Positions 21,301 through 31,241 of a stretch of 64,000 nucleotides of DNA are shown in pieces. Under the pieces are notes generated by a model that saw only the letters and a program-made list of their open reading frames with translations, was not told the DNA's origin and made no database searches. Within the stretch, counting starts at the first letter, position 1; the number at the start of each line of letters is the position of its first letter. Both the position numbers and the translations under genes were made by a program. Source of the stretch: Cyrtodaria siliqua (Eukaryota; Mollusca; Bivalvia; Adapedonta; Hiatellidae); contig JAWPHD010001279.1 in NCBI GenBank assembly GCA_037043455.1, forward strand, positions 1-64,000, in the 5' to 3' direction.

Positions 21301-22300
21301 TTGGAAAGTGCGATTATAGTACGAGATATATACATACAACTATAAACACAAAAATAACATAAAATCAAATGAAACAATTTTAAGCAGCATTATGGAACTT
21401 TTAGATCTACATGACATCTGGAGAATTAGTAATATCAACAGCAAAAGGTACAGTTGGAAGGGCCTTTAATAAAAATGGCACGCTTACACTATTTCCTTGT
21501 CTCGTCCGACTTTCAAGATTGCGTCGAAAAATGTTCAATTGATATTAGTTATAAATCTGACCACTCTGCCATTTCTGTTCACTTATTATTTATTGATCAA
21601 CAACGGGGCGAGTGTACATAGAAATTTAATAACAGCTTATTAACAAATGCTGAATTTGTAAATATTGTCAAACAAACTATTTCTGAAACAAAAAAAAAAA
21701 CAAAAAAAAGAACAATTTAAATGATGAACGAGAAACACGATTTAATATAGATGATCAACTATTTTGGGAAACGCTTAAACTTATGATTAGGGGCAAACCC
21801 ATATCATTTGCTTCCTTTTTAAAACGAGAGAATAATAAGAAAGAAAATGAAATAGAAACTAATCTTAAACAATTATGTGTTTTATTAGACAATGGGAACA
21901 ATTCTGTTAAAAATGAAATTGATCAATTACATATAGAGCTAAAAACAATCCGGGATGAAAGAATAAGGGGAATTATTTTAAAAACGAAAGCGAAATGGAA
22001 AGTAGAAGGGGAAAATCTACTAAATACTTCTGCAATATATAAAAAAAAGGCAATACACAGAAAAATTAATACCAAAAATTATAAAAAGTCAAGGAAATGA
22101 AACAACAGACTTAAAAGAAATACTTAAAGAGCAAAAACTATTTTATGAAACTCTACAGATCTAAACCTTTAATACCCTTATCACAGGAAAACGAACGTTT
22201 ATTTTTTGATACAAACAATCCTTTCTTAAACAAGTTAAATGAAGAAGAACGCGACTCCTTAAAGGGACTTCTTAGCGTAAATGAATGTTTAAATGCTTAA
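21300..22300 (+). pseudogene. LINE ORF2 linker and pre-RT region, broken
   Basis: The rest of the endonuclease (near 21550: a DHSAISVHL-like segment in another frame) and a coiled lysine-rich linker. The longest piece, 21783-22100, includes RIRGIILKTKAKWKVEGENL, which resembles the conserved block before the RT domain in L1/Tx1 LINEs. An A-rich run at about 21690-21710 and several stops show decay. Confidence 0.65.
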
Positions 22301-23289
22301 CAAAATATGAAAAATGAAAAATCTCTAGATGGCTTTACAGATGAATTTTATAAATTCTTTTGGAAAGATATTGTTTTTTTTATGGTAAGATCTTTGAATC
22401 AAGGAGACGATTTCAAGTCATTATCAGTTACTCAAAGGCAAAGTGTGATCACTTATTGTCATAAGGAAGGTAAATCAAAACTGCATTTAAAAATCTGGAT
22501 ACCTATTTCGCTTATAAATGTGGATGGGAAAAAATGCATCCTCAGCTATTGCCAATCGAATTAAATCAATACTCCCAAAACTAATATCGGGAAGTCAAAC
22601 AGGGTTTTTAAAGGGACGACAAATGGTGATTTAACACTACTTATATCTGACCTTATTTTAAAATGTGATGAAGAAAATATACCCGGACTTCTTGTTCTAC
22701 TAGACTTTGAAAAAGCTTTTGATTCTTTAAATGGGAATTTATAGAAAAATGTTTACGTTTCCTTAATCTTGGAGATTCAATTTTAAACTGGTTTCACACT
22801 TTTTATAATAATGTATCTAGTTGCGTACTGAATAACGGACATTTTCCAGATTTTTTTAATCCAAAGTGGCGTTCGACAAGGCGATCCTCTTTCTCCGTAT
22901 TTTTTATAATATGTGTTGAATTTTTAAGTGCTAAAGTGAAATATCAACCCGATATAAATGGTATACGTGTAAGAGACGCTGAATATTTATTAAACGCATA
23001 TGCCGATGACTCCTCTCTTTTTCTAGAGGATGATGAAAAGTCATTAAATACTGCCCTTCAAACAGTAGACACATTTTACCTTTGCTCCGGTTTAAAAGTA
23101 AATTTCGACAAAACCCAAATTATATGGATAGGAGCAAGACAAGGTTGTCGCGAAAAACTTCATACTGATAAACCCGTGATCTGCAATTATAAAGGAGATT
23201 TTAAAATTCTAGGAATAACTTATAACTTAGATAAAGACAACTATTTTATAAATAATTATCATGATAAAATGAGATATAGGGTCCTATAG
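22300..23289 (+). pseudogene. LINE ORF2 reverse transcriptase, broken
   Basis: Fragments carry SLDGFTDEFYKFFWKDI at 22307-22564, a SGSQTGFLKGRQ-like segment near 22600, LLVLLDFEKAFDSL near 22700, VRQGDPLSPYFF near 22880, and AYADDSSLFLEDDEKSL in the piece 22936-23289. The last holds the catalytic YADD. At least four frame changes separate them. The frame is cut at 23272 by the Penelope-like insertion and resumes at 24793. Confidence 0.85.
23264..23272. repeat. Target-site duplication, left copy (ATAAAATGA)
   Basis: Nine bases identical to 24793-24801. LINE coding resumes after the right copy in the expected place (KM then KNLLNDW). Confidence 0.7.
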
Positions 23290-24792
23290 AAACCACAGCG
23301 TCCGAGAGCAAAGGCATCGTAGGTCCGCACTGTACTGCAAACAAGGACTTGAAAATACAATGAAAGAGACAAAAAACAACAGAAAGGGTAGTGAAGACAG
23401 GGTTACCGACTAAGAACGGTCAGTAGGCAATAAGGCCCACTGGTTAGCTTGAATCGATTTTATATGCGCACAAACCTCGCTTTTATCCTGTCTTCAGCGC
23501 CCAAATAGACAAGACAGTGTAAACAAAACTACATCCCATCAAAAGGAATATTCTCTAACAATAAAGTCCACATCTTGAGAAACTAACTAAAGAAACACAT
23601 ACAAAATAATAAAACATCTCAGGATGTATCCAGAATCGTACTGAACAACCATAGTAGTTGCAGCTATAGAGAAAAACCATCTAGGGTACGACCACAAAAC
23701 CCGAGGGACGAAAGCTCATGCACCCACCTCCCTTAGTTGGGGTTTCAGTAGGTACAATCAATAGAGTCCCAAGAGGTAGTCCAGTCATCGCAAAAGTGAA
23801 AAGTGAAGCGTAATGACTGACTGTAGAGGGGTCAATCATTAAACATGCAGTGCGCTGTAAAAACAAAGGGTTATATCCTTTTCTGACGAACAGCCTGATT
23901 AAATTTGTAAAGCGGTCAGGAAACCCGTCAGACCCCTTTAACTTTCGAAGTTTATAGACCACATCTCCATAAAATGAGAGTTGTGATATGCCTAGTCGCA
24001 GAAGTGTCTTAAGGTTGGTGTTGTACTTTTCCAGCAGGCCCTCGTTGCGGCGGTAGAATTTAGGAATTTAGAGAAAGATCTACGTAGTTTGTGATAACGA
24101 AAACCCTGCTGAAGAAGGTTACTTATAATAACTTGATTTCGATCATTGAATTCTATAACATCATTACACGCTCTAGCAAATCGAATGAGCTGGGAGATAT
24201 ACACCCCGTATGAGGTAGCACGAGGTACATCTCCATCCAGGTGTGGATAGTTAACGATGTTAAAATTGAAATCATCTCTCTTATCATAGATTGTAGTATG
24301 AATACAATCATTTGAAATCGAGAGATGAAGATCGAGAAATGCTGCTACGGTATCCGAACTGTTGGCTTTATTCAACGTGAGCTCTGGTGGATAAATGTTA
24401 GTAACCATATGAGCAAAGAACGGATTATCAATATTGAGTATGTCATCAAGATACCGAGAAGTATTATTAAAGGCATCAATAATTTCACCCTGGCTAGCAG
24501 GTGACAAACTCAACATAAATAGCAGTACAAAAACAAATCTGCAACAAGTGGCGCACAGTTAGTACACATAGGAATACCAACAACCTGGCGGTAAATAGTT
24601 TTACCGTATCTTACAAAGATGTTATCCAGAAGAAAAGATAAGGCTCTGCAAACATCAGTACAAGTCCACAAATTATACTTATCAATTGGGGTGTTAGTAA
24701 AGAAAGCCCTGACATTATTACAAGCTAAAAAAGTTGTACCTTCTCTAGCAAATGTCTTCTGAATAAGCTGAAGCAATTTTTCTTTGAACTTA
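23273..24792 (-). mobile_element. Penelope-like retroelement, 5'-truncated
   Basis: A 1.5-kb insertion in the LINE. The minus strand carries reverse-transcriptase fragments, and the left part (23285-23680, the element's 3' region) holds the repeat signature found at 11.7, 12.9 and 14.8 kb. The 5' half of the RT is missing at the right end. The flanking 9-bp duplication indicates insertion by target-primed copying. No GIY-YIG endonuclease was found. Confidence 0.75.
23681..24776 (-). pseudogene. Penelope-like reverse transcriptase, frameshifted
   Basis: Three minus-strand pieces. The first (24776-24510) has FLACNNVRAFFTNTPIDKYN and QVVGIPMCTNCAPLVADLF, where families of this type usually have GTNC rather than CTNC. 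The second (24516-23992) has the catalytic-like RYLDDIL, followed by YPPELTLNKAN, FLDLHLSI and YDKRDDFNF, then YGVYISQLIRFARAC. The third (23962-23681) has VYKLRKLKGSDGFPDRF and KGYNPLFLQRTACLM. This order is characteristic of Penelope-like RTs. Frame changes near 24515 and 24040 make it inactive. Confidence 0.8.
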
Positions 24793-25990
24793 ATAAAATG
24801 AAAAATCTGTTAAACGACTGGTCTTTTAGAAATCTTACGCTTATTGGCAAAACAACAGTTATCTAAACGCTTGCACTTCCCATCATAATTAACTGCTTAA
24901 CTGTCCTTCCTGACCCCCATATCACATTTTCCAAGAATTTCAAATTATTTTACTTAATTTTTTATGGTCGGGGAAAATGGATAAGATTAAACGAACGGTT
25001 ATAATAAATTCAATAAAAAACGGTGGTCTTAAGTTTCCACATATAAAATTACTAAGCCAGTCACTGAAACTAGTATGGCTTAAAAAACTTTTAGATCCTG
25101 AACTATTCTCTCCGTGGAAAACACTTGTGCTAAATGATCTAGACGAGTTTGGTGGATGTAAAGTGTGGTATCTCCATAAAGATGAAATTAATAAAATAGC
25201 AAACTATCAAAATAGATTTTGGAAAAATGTAATGCATTGATGGGCTTGTTTAGACTGTGAATGTAAATACAAACGCAATTGAAATGTTATCAGAACCTTT
25301 ATTTTATAACTCAAATATTGCTTTAACCTTTAACTTATTGTCCTATAAAGAATGTTCAGAAAATATGACATACGGATTCCATTTACTATATACTATGGTC
25401 TACTTACTATATACTATGGTCTACTCAATGCAATTCCAAATACTTGGAAAACAAGCATTAAACATGAAACTAGAATTGAACATCCTATAAATAAAAATAT
25501 CAACAAATTAAAGGCAACAAAAAAGGTTAACTTTACTTTTAATCAGGAATTCTTAAAAAACATTGCAGAAACACTTAACAAATCCCAGCAAAAATGAAAT
25601 AAAAAACTTGGAATAGCCTTACAAACTGAGGACTGGGAAATTTTATACGAACAAAATTTTAAAATAACTGATGATACCTATCTGCAGAGCCTGCAGTTCA
25701 AAATATTTCATCGTATTTTGTTTACCAATGCCAAACTTTATCAGTGCAAAATGTCCGAAACAGAACATTGTACGTTTTGTAACAACTCGAAAGAAACTGT
25801 TTTACATTTATTTTATGAATGTATGTATCCAACAAATGTTCTTTTGCGTTTTTTGAACAAATCAAGAATCAATGTGGTATTGATGTGAAAATAAAACCCC
25901 AGGAAATCCTCCTATATGTTGAACAGAATGAAAACGTCATTCACTCGATAATTAATATTTTTCTTCTCATTTTCATAGAGCGTTATTATT
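24793..25990 (+). pseudogene. LINE ORF2 C-terminal region, broken
   Basis: After the insertion the LINE resumes with KNLLNDWSFRNLTLIGK near 24800. Next come SGKMDKIKR-like codons and INSIKNGGLKFPHIKLLSQS (24977-25240), then pieces to 25,597, then a frame with HRILFTNAKLYQCKMSETEH and CTFCNNSKETVLHLFYEC near 25,700-25,830, the C-terminal Cys/His block of such LINEs. It ends near 25,993 at ERYYS. A 25-bp direct duplication occurs at about 25386-25422 (ACTATATACTATGGTCTACT repeated). Confidence 0.75.
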
Positions 25991-26403
25991 CATGAATATA
26001 GAAATTCAGATAACTATTACTGTGTATGGAAACCATTAGAACGCTCTAATACTGTGATGGAGTTTGACCTAATTCGAGATTCTATATACTGCATATAGTG
26101 CACAGTGAAGCGTGAATTTTCTGTACCCCTCGTGTATGGAGATAGTTAATTGCGAATTCCATTTTCTGTATATGTTTTTGAATCGATGTGAAATACATTA
26201 TGTTCTAATAAAATTCCAAGGAAGATTTATATAGATGTATGTGTCTTTTATAGTGAGCAGAAAGTTGTTTTATACCTCACTGCCCAGATCGCCAATACTC
26301 GGGAGGCGTTTCATGAAAGTAATGTGTTACTGGAATAGCCTGACATCATAGCATTCCATTTCCGTTTTGATGCGGCCATTCCTCCATTTTGTTTTCTTTT
26401 GTG

Positions 26404-26408
26404 CAGTG
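26404..26408. repeat. Polinton target-site duplication, left (CAGTG)
   Basis: CAGTG directly precedes the left terminal repeat and recurs directly after the right one at 40642-40646. A 6-bp reading, CAGTGA, is possible if the first A of the left repeat is counted as target, which would fit the usual 6-bp Polinton duplication. Confidence 0.75.
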
Positions 26409-26609
26409 ATATATATGTAAAATGGGCTTCCTTTTGTAATTTTAGCAACCCAAAAATTACAACTGTATCCCACTACCAAATAATCAAAACTCCACCAAAT
26501 AAAACCAAACTCAACATACCCAAAAATCAGCATGAAAATGCTGATTTTCTTGATTTATTAAAACTTTTTTAAAATGGGGGTAGTGAAGATTGCAAGTTTA
26601 TTTTTTTTT
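26409..26609 (+). repeat. Polinton left terminal inverted repeat
   Basis: Begins ATATATATGTAAAATGGGCT and ends in a T-run. It matches the reverse complement of 40441-40641 with two mismatches (near 26433 and 26467). It contains a hairpin-forming AATCAGCATGAAAATGCTGATT near 26527. Terminal repeats are where protein-primed replication starts. Confidence 0.95.
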
Positions 26610-26753
26610 TATAGCTATGAAAATTATAAAATGTTTCTTTAATACAAAACAAATTTGTCGATTTGTTATCAAAATTACATTTAAATTAACAATTTTCTGA
26701 CCTTGAATACAAAGGTGGTGGATCGTACTCATACACATTACTAAAACAATTTA

Positions 26754-27344
26754 TTACACACTTTTTAGACTTTTTTGTAAGGTTGCCATTGCTTCTTTTC
26801 TTCCCTGCTCCACTAGTTCTTTTTTTTGAGCTTCACTTATTTTAGCCTTTTTTTGTTTGGTGTCTTCTTTTAAACTATAATATTTATCTAACTCATCTAA
26901 AATCATCCTAAACTCTTGATCAGATATTTGTGCATCACTCAACGCTTTTGATATTAACTGCTTTATACTATTTAACTTAGCCTCTGCCAAAGTTTTTATT
27001 TCGTGATGTTTTTGGGCTTTTACATTAAGCTTGCGTCTGATAAAATTAACACAAACACCTGTAGCTCCACATATTATTGCTGCTATTTCCAAAGGTAACA
27101 AAACTGGAATAACAAATCCAATCCCAGCCATAATAACACCTGCAGATATTAAGGTAGTGTCAATTCCATCTGTAATATTAATACCACGTTTATATTTTTT
27201 ATAAAGTGACTGACGTATATCTCGTTCTGTAATTAACTTTTTTTCAATTTCTGAAATCTTTTGTAATCTATAATTTTGTCCGTTTTCCACTGAATTTTCC
27301 GCCGGCAAATCAGGATATATACTTGGTGCCGTTGGTTGCTTCAT
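26754..27344 (-). CDS. Polinton membrane-associated protein (PTAPxxYPDLP type)
   Basis: The likely start is MKQPTAPSIYPDLP at 27344, since the 12 codons upstream are AT-rich and overlap the neighbour; this gives about 196 residues. After a charged helix with KISEIEKKL and LYKKYKRGIN, a long hydrophobic stretch (about residues 65-100: ISAGVIMAGIGFVIPVLLPL onward) could span a membrane once or twice. A charged helical C-terminus follows with ISDQEFRMILDELDKYY. Proteins with this layout recur in animal Polintons. The role is unknown; the N-terminal PTAP resembles a late-domain motif that recruits ESCRT, but that is inference. It follows the fibre-like gene on the same strand. Confidence 0.8.
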   Translation of the reverse strand: MKQPTAPSIYPDLPAENSVENGQNYRLQKISEIEKKLITERDIRQSLYKKYKRGINITDGIDTTLISAGVIMAGIGFVIPVLLPLEIAAIICGATGVCVNFIRRKLNVKAQKHHEIKTLAEAKLNSIKQLISKALSDAQISDQEFRMILDELDKYYSLKEDTKQKKAKISEAQKKELVEQGRKEAMATLQKSLKSV

Positions 27345-27366
27345 TTTTTTATTAATAAATAAAAAA

Positions 27367-27864
27367 TTAATATAATTCAATTAATAATGATGCCACCGTA
27401 TTTACAGCTGTAGCGTTGGCAATCTTGCATACAAAGTTAACAACAGAACCAGCACCAATCTCTAAAGGTTCGTCAAAGTTATCATGATTGCGTGGAATGA
27501 TGTGAAGCGTTATACCATAATTTGGTTGTTCAACACCATTGACAGAAACTATTACAGATACGTCACCAACTAATCGTTCACATGCTAAACCTATTCCCAT
27601 AATCTGTCCACGGCGCGTCATTACATGCCCCACATTTTTTTCTGCCCCGCCGTTACCAAATGAGAGTATTCTGTTTGATACAAGTGGACCCTTAGCCTCT
27701 GCAAATATTGTTATAATTCCATATTTAAGATTATCAACTCTATTTCTCAAATGATTAAACTGGTCAACAAAAGGCACAATTCCTCTATATAAATCTTGAA
27801 CATCATTTATCAAAGTCTCTAAGTCTTCTGGTTTTTTAGTGCTTGATGGTCCAAATATACTCAT
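27367..27864 (-). CDS. Probable fibre or surface jelly-roll protein
   Basis: 165 residues. An N-terminal helical part (about residues 12-50: LETLINDVQDLYRGIVPF, LRNRVDNLKYG) is followed by a beta-rich domain with ILSFGNGGAEKNVGHVMTRR, GQIMGIGLACERL and VSVIVSVNGV. A coiled-coil stalk plus beta-sandwich head is the layout of trimeric virion fibres, and similar proteins recur in animal Polintons. The specific function is inferred from layout and from position beside the penton gene. The start is at 27864, preceded by an AT-rich promoter-like stretch. Confidence 0.6.
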   Translation of the reverse strand: MSIFGPSSTKKPEDLETLINDVQDLYRGIVPFVDQFNHLRNRVDNLKYGIITIFAEAKGPLVSNRILSFGNGGAEKNVGHVMTRRGQIMGIGLACERLVGDVSVIVSVNGVEQPNYGITLHIIPRNHDNFDEPLEIGAGSVVNFVCKIANATAVNTVASLLIELY

Positions 27865-27892
27865 TGTTGTTTTTTTTATAAAAATATATTTT

Positions 27893-28538
27893 TTAAATAA
27901 TTTCTAAAACACAACTCATAGGCAAACCTTGATTATCTATTTTGTTGCCATACTCATCTCTAACTTCTATTTTCAATTCAGTAATTGCACCATTCATAAG
28001 ACAGTGATATTCAGGATAAAAACTTGTATATACAATATCTCCATACTGCTTATTTACCACAGGTACAACACCTATAATAGTGCTTGGTGCACCATTGAAA
28101 TAATTACTACTTGTATTAACTTGTTTCAGATGAACATATAGCTGTTTATAAGGAGCTAAATCCATTGGGTAATCTCCTAAAGTAGTACCTGTCAACCATT
28201 TTCTATCCTTGAATCCCAGCATTTTTGAAAGACCGCTTGACATTCGTGTCTCTATTGACGTATCTATAACGGCTCTGCCAATTTGCTCAATACTGTCCAG
28301 GGTAATATTTTCATTTAGCTTTTTAAACTTTTTTGCTAAGTATGGAATGTTATAGAGTCCACTTGGAAAATGTTCTATTTTGTCTGGGTTTCTTGTCTTT
28401 GCGGTTTCATGAATAATATTAAACCAACCGATAGTGTATGTAAAAACTTTTTAATCCAACGGGCTTAGTTCCATCTCTATTATCGATATACTGTTGTAAA
28501 TTAATAGAGTTGTCTATGTTTGAAATTGTATGAAACAT
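27893..28538 (-). pseudogene. Penton-type minor capsid protein, frameshifted
   Basis: The start at 28538 opens 38 codons that then hit a stop. About one base out of frame, near 28435, coding resumes with IGWFNIIHETAKTRNPDKIE and continues through the ATG at 28243 to a stop at 27893. The C-terminal end, with VRDEYGNKIDNQGLPMSCVL, is the hallmark of Polinton minor capsid (penton) proteins, single jelly-rolls that occupy the capsid vertices. The combined length of about 210 codons fits the family. The gene pairs divergently with the one at 28574. Confidence 0.75.
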
Positions 28539-28573
28539 TTTTTTAATATATAAATATAAAAACACAAATAAAA
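28539..28573. promoter_or_regulatory. Divergent AT-rich promoter
   Basis: Only 35 bp separate the penton start from the start at 28574. The stretch is almost pure A/T with TATA-like AATATATAAATATAAAAA. Confidence 0.5.
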
Positions 28574-29839
28574 ATGATTTCTGAAGAATTCAAATATAAC
28601 CCAGATGCTCACTATTTAAATACTTTCAGCAAGAAAGTGATAGATATAATAAATCAAAACATAGTTATTACATCAGACGGTAAAGACTTTAAAGCATCAT
28701 TTCCAAATGTCTTTGAAAAATACAAACTTTCATACGTCAAATCAGATGCTATAGTCCAACGTTGGGGAACAGATTGGATGTTATTTTGGCAGAATCAGTT
28801 AAACTTTGCTATTTGGTGTGCGACAACTGGATGTGGTATTGATTTCAACAATCATCTAAAAGCTGATACTCTGGTTGGTTCGTTATTTCGATTTCATGTC
28901 TATTACCAAGTCAGAAGAATATTATTTGAGATGAGTGTAGCATTACCGCAAGACTCAAATTGGAATGCATTTAGTAACACATATAACCGAAACGCATACG
29001 AGAGAATATGCAAGGAGTTTAACGTTGACTTAAATTCAGACTGGAGACAGAAACAAAGCTATAATAATGGTTTAGGAACAATTTACAATTACTGGACAAA
29101 TATTGGTTATCATCCTTTGGTAAATACTGCATACGACAACAAAACGATGAGTTTTACAGTCTATGAGAGTGATAAAACATATCATATTGATTACATTGCA
29201 CAAGGATTTGAAGCTGACGATAGTTGGTCTACTTTTATACTAGATTGTTCATCTGGATTTACAAGGGCAGGAGTAGAAAGAATCAATGACAGCATAAGAA
29301 CATACTGCTGGGCAATTCTTGGTTCACAATCACAAACAAGAACAGATATACTTGGAACTGGAACGGCATTTGATGCACAGAAACAATTTTTAGCAAATGT
29401 AGAGGACGCAATAAATAGTCCCATCGACTTGCCCAGTCAAATTTCAAGATATGAAAACACCTTAAAATATGCAAGAAGTAAAGTAAATTTTGCCTATGGA
29501 AGTGGATTGTATATGTCTCCGAGTGACATGGAATTAAGAATCGGAATAATACAAGACTACAACAATGAAATTGTAATAGCAACCGATGCACAAGCATTAG
29601 GATTGAATAATGATGTAAATGTAAAACCAGTGCCACCAAAAAATATTCAACCTTTTCAAGGCACCACAACAAAGAAATTTTTACCGGAACATTCTGATAA
29701 ATCAATACATAAAACTGTGGAGCATAACTCACCAGAAATACAAAAAATAGCGATTGAACACGAAGATAACAAAACAACTATAATTGTTGGTACTATAGTA
29801 ATAGGTCTTGCTGCATTACTTATTTACGAGATTTACTAA
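28574..29839 (+). CDS. Polinton protein with C-terminal membrane anchor
   Basis: 421 residues, intact. Rich in aromatic residues, with segments such as GTDWMLFWQNQLNFAIWCAT near residue 70, LVGSLFRFHVYYQVRRIL near 100, and SPSDMELRIGIIQDYNNEIV near 320. The last 20 residues (TIIVGTIVIGLAALLIYEIY) form one transmembrane helix, suggesting a tail-anchored protein facing the cytoplasm or virion interior. Relatives occur in animal Polintons with no assigned role. It overlaps the convergent gene at its 3' end by 20 bases. Confidence 0.85.
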   Translation: MISEEFKYNPDAHYLNTFSKKVIDIINQNIVITSDGKDFKASFPNVFEKYKLSYVKSDAIVQRWGTDWMLFWQNQLNFAIWCATTGCGIDFNNHLKADTLVGSLFRFHVYYQVRRILFEMSVALPQDSNWNAFSNTYNRNAYERICKEFNVDLNSDWRQKQSYNNGLGTIYNYWTNIGYHPLVNTAYDNKTMSFTVYESDKTYHIDYIAQGFEADDSWSTFILDCSSGFTRAGVERINDSIRTYCWAILGSQSQTRTDILGTGTAFDAQKQFLANVEDAINSPIDLPSQISRYENTLKYARSKVNFAYGSGLYMSPSDMELRIGIIQDYNNEIVIATDAQALGLNNDVNVKPVPPKNIQPFQGTTTKKFLPEHSDKSIHKTVEHNSPEIQKIAIEHEDNKTTIIVGTIVIGLAALLIYEIY

Positions 29840-31199
29840 ACCACTCTTTAGCTGCCACATACAACAACCCGGAAACAAACACAAGCAAAGCCCATAGATT
29901 GTTACCAAGCCAATTAATAACATTACCTGTTGCAGATAAAAGCCATGATACTATTGCACCAATAACTCCTGGAAGTGCTGCAGCAGCTTTACCAGCTAAG
30001 TTGGCAAGAAGTTTACCAAGATTAAATAGTTGTTTTTTTATCCAATCTTTTACACTTGATGGATCAGGCTTTGGAGTTGGAACAGGTGCAGTCCCTCCTC
30101 CTGTTGTAGGAATAATGGTCTCAACTAATACCCCAATAATCATACCAAAGGCAGTCAAAATACTAACAATAATAATACCTTGCTCCCTAAACAAGGTTTT
30201 GATTCTATCACCCAATGTTGTGTCTTCTTTTAACACCTTATTTATAGTTTCTTTTATCCTGTTTATTTGACTGCGTAATGCTTCTTTGTTTTCACTCGCC
30301 ACTTCAAGTCGCGCACTTCTTTCATCTTCTAAATTTTTTATTCTGTCACGTAGGCGCTCTTGTTGAAACTCATCCTCCTGCCCGGGGGTGCTAACTTGTT
30401 CTAATTTTTGTTTTTCTTTTGCTATATCTTTATCAAGCTCAGTGAGCTTTGAGAGATTATTAGTAAGTTCTCCACGAAAGCTTTGCAATACCTTATCTAA
30501 ACCTCGTATCTCTCGCATTGTTAGACCTTCTGTTTGTGTTTGAACAGCAGTTTTAGAATGAGTTTCATCTATTGTAATACTCAAATCACTCTCAATTGTA
30601 TTTACAGCATCTACTGTATTTTGTACATCTTCAGTTGTTGAAAAAGTTTGCATTGATATATTTTCTCCTTCTTTTGTGATGGTATCTCTTGTTTTTACCA
30701 AGGATGCTAATTCTGCCCTACCCTGAGCCTTTCTTTCACGTGGGACTAAATAATCATAAATGTTTAAATTATTTTTCACGAAGTCAATGCCATATTTTTT
30801 AACTAAAGTGTCCAGCTTATAAAATTTGATTGGTTCGTTTGGATTATTTCCCTTATAATAGGTAAGTGGAACATCATCCATCCCAACTGTATATAACATT
30901 GTTCTACCAATTTCGTCCTCAGCAACTCTAAAATCATTTTTATAATCAATTCCGCTGATTTCAGCATTAACTTCAGTAAAAAATTGATCTACTAACCACT
31001 TTTTTTGTGTAAGCTGTTCTTCTGTTTTATCTTCCCCTTGAAGCTGATCAATAAGATTATTTTCATTTACAATTTGTCTCTGAAATTCTGGGTCAGGTTG
31101 TATGAATTCGTCTTCAAGTGCTCTATCTGCTCTATCCCAGTCTTCTTCAGTCATATCTTTAATATCGAACGCAGGATTTTCAAATCCTCCTTCAGCCAT
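29820..31199 (-). CDS. Polinton coiled-coil and membrane protein
   Basis: 459 residues, intact. The N-terminus is acidic. A long coiled coil covers about residues 225-320 (with LTELDKDIAKEKQKLEQV, IKNLEDERSARLEV and SQINRIKETINKVLKED). A transmembrane helix follows at about 338-358 (IIIVSILTAFGMIIGVLVE), then a proline-rich spacer (TAPVPTPKPDP) and a hydrophobic, amphipathic C-terminus (ANLAGKAAAALPGVIGAIVS, WALLVFVSGLLYVAA). This suggests a membrane-active virion or assembly protein. Relatives occur in animal Polintons. It is divergent from the capsid gene across a 42-bp spacer. Confidence 0.8.
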   Translation of the reverse strand: MAEGGFENPAFDIKDMTEEDWDRADRALEDEFIQPDPEFQRQIVNENNLIDQLQGEDKTEEQLTQKKWLVDQFFTEVNAEISGIDYKNDFRVAEDEIGRTMLYTVGMDDVPLTYYKGNNPNEPIKFYKLDTLVKKYGIDFVKNNLNIYDYLVPRERKAQGRAELASLVKTRDTITKEGENISMQTFSTTEDVQNTVDAVNTIESDLSITIDETHSKTAVQTQTEGLTMREIRGLDKVLQSFRGELTNNLSKLTELDKDIAKEKQKLEQVSTPGQEDEFQQERLRDRIKNLEDERSARLEVASENKEALRSQINRIKETINKVLKEDTTLGDRIKTLFREQGIIIVSILTAFGMIIGVLVETIIPTTGGGTAPVPTPKPDPSSVKDWIKKQLFNLGKLLANLAGKAAAALPGVIGAIVSWLLSATGNVINWLGNNLWALLVFVSGLLYVAAKEWFSKSRK

Positions 31200-31241
31200 T
31201 GTTTATTTAATTTTAAAAAATACATTTAAAAAATAAAAACA
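31200..31241. promoter_or_regulatory. Divergent AT-rich promoter of capsid and membrane protein genes
   Basis: The 42-bp spacer has TTTAAAAAATACATTTAAAA and serves both strands, implying co-expression of the two structural-type genes. Confidence 0.5.

Larger units (their letters stand above)
20878..26220 (+). mobile_element. Degenerate L1/Tx1-like LINE interrupted by a Penelope-like element
   Basis: An ORF2 relic runs left to right from an endonuclease start at 20878 through reverse transcriptase to a C-terminal Cys-rich region near 25,950, followed by a probable 3' UTR to about 26,220. At 23273-24792 it is split by another retroelement. Pieces are described separately. Confidence 0.8.

Noticed and set aside
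29283..29777. 164-codon open frame antisense to the 421-residue Polinton gene
   Set aside because: Composition is that of a shadow frame, and the sense gene is clearly coding.
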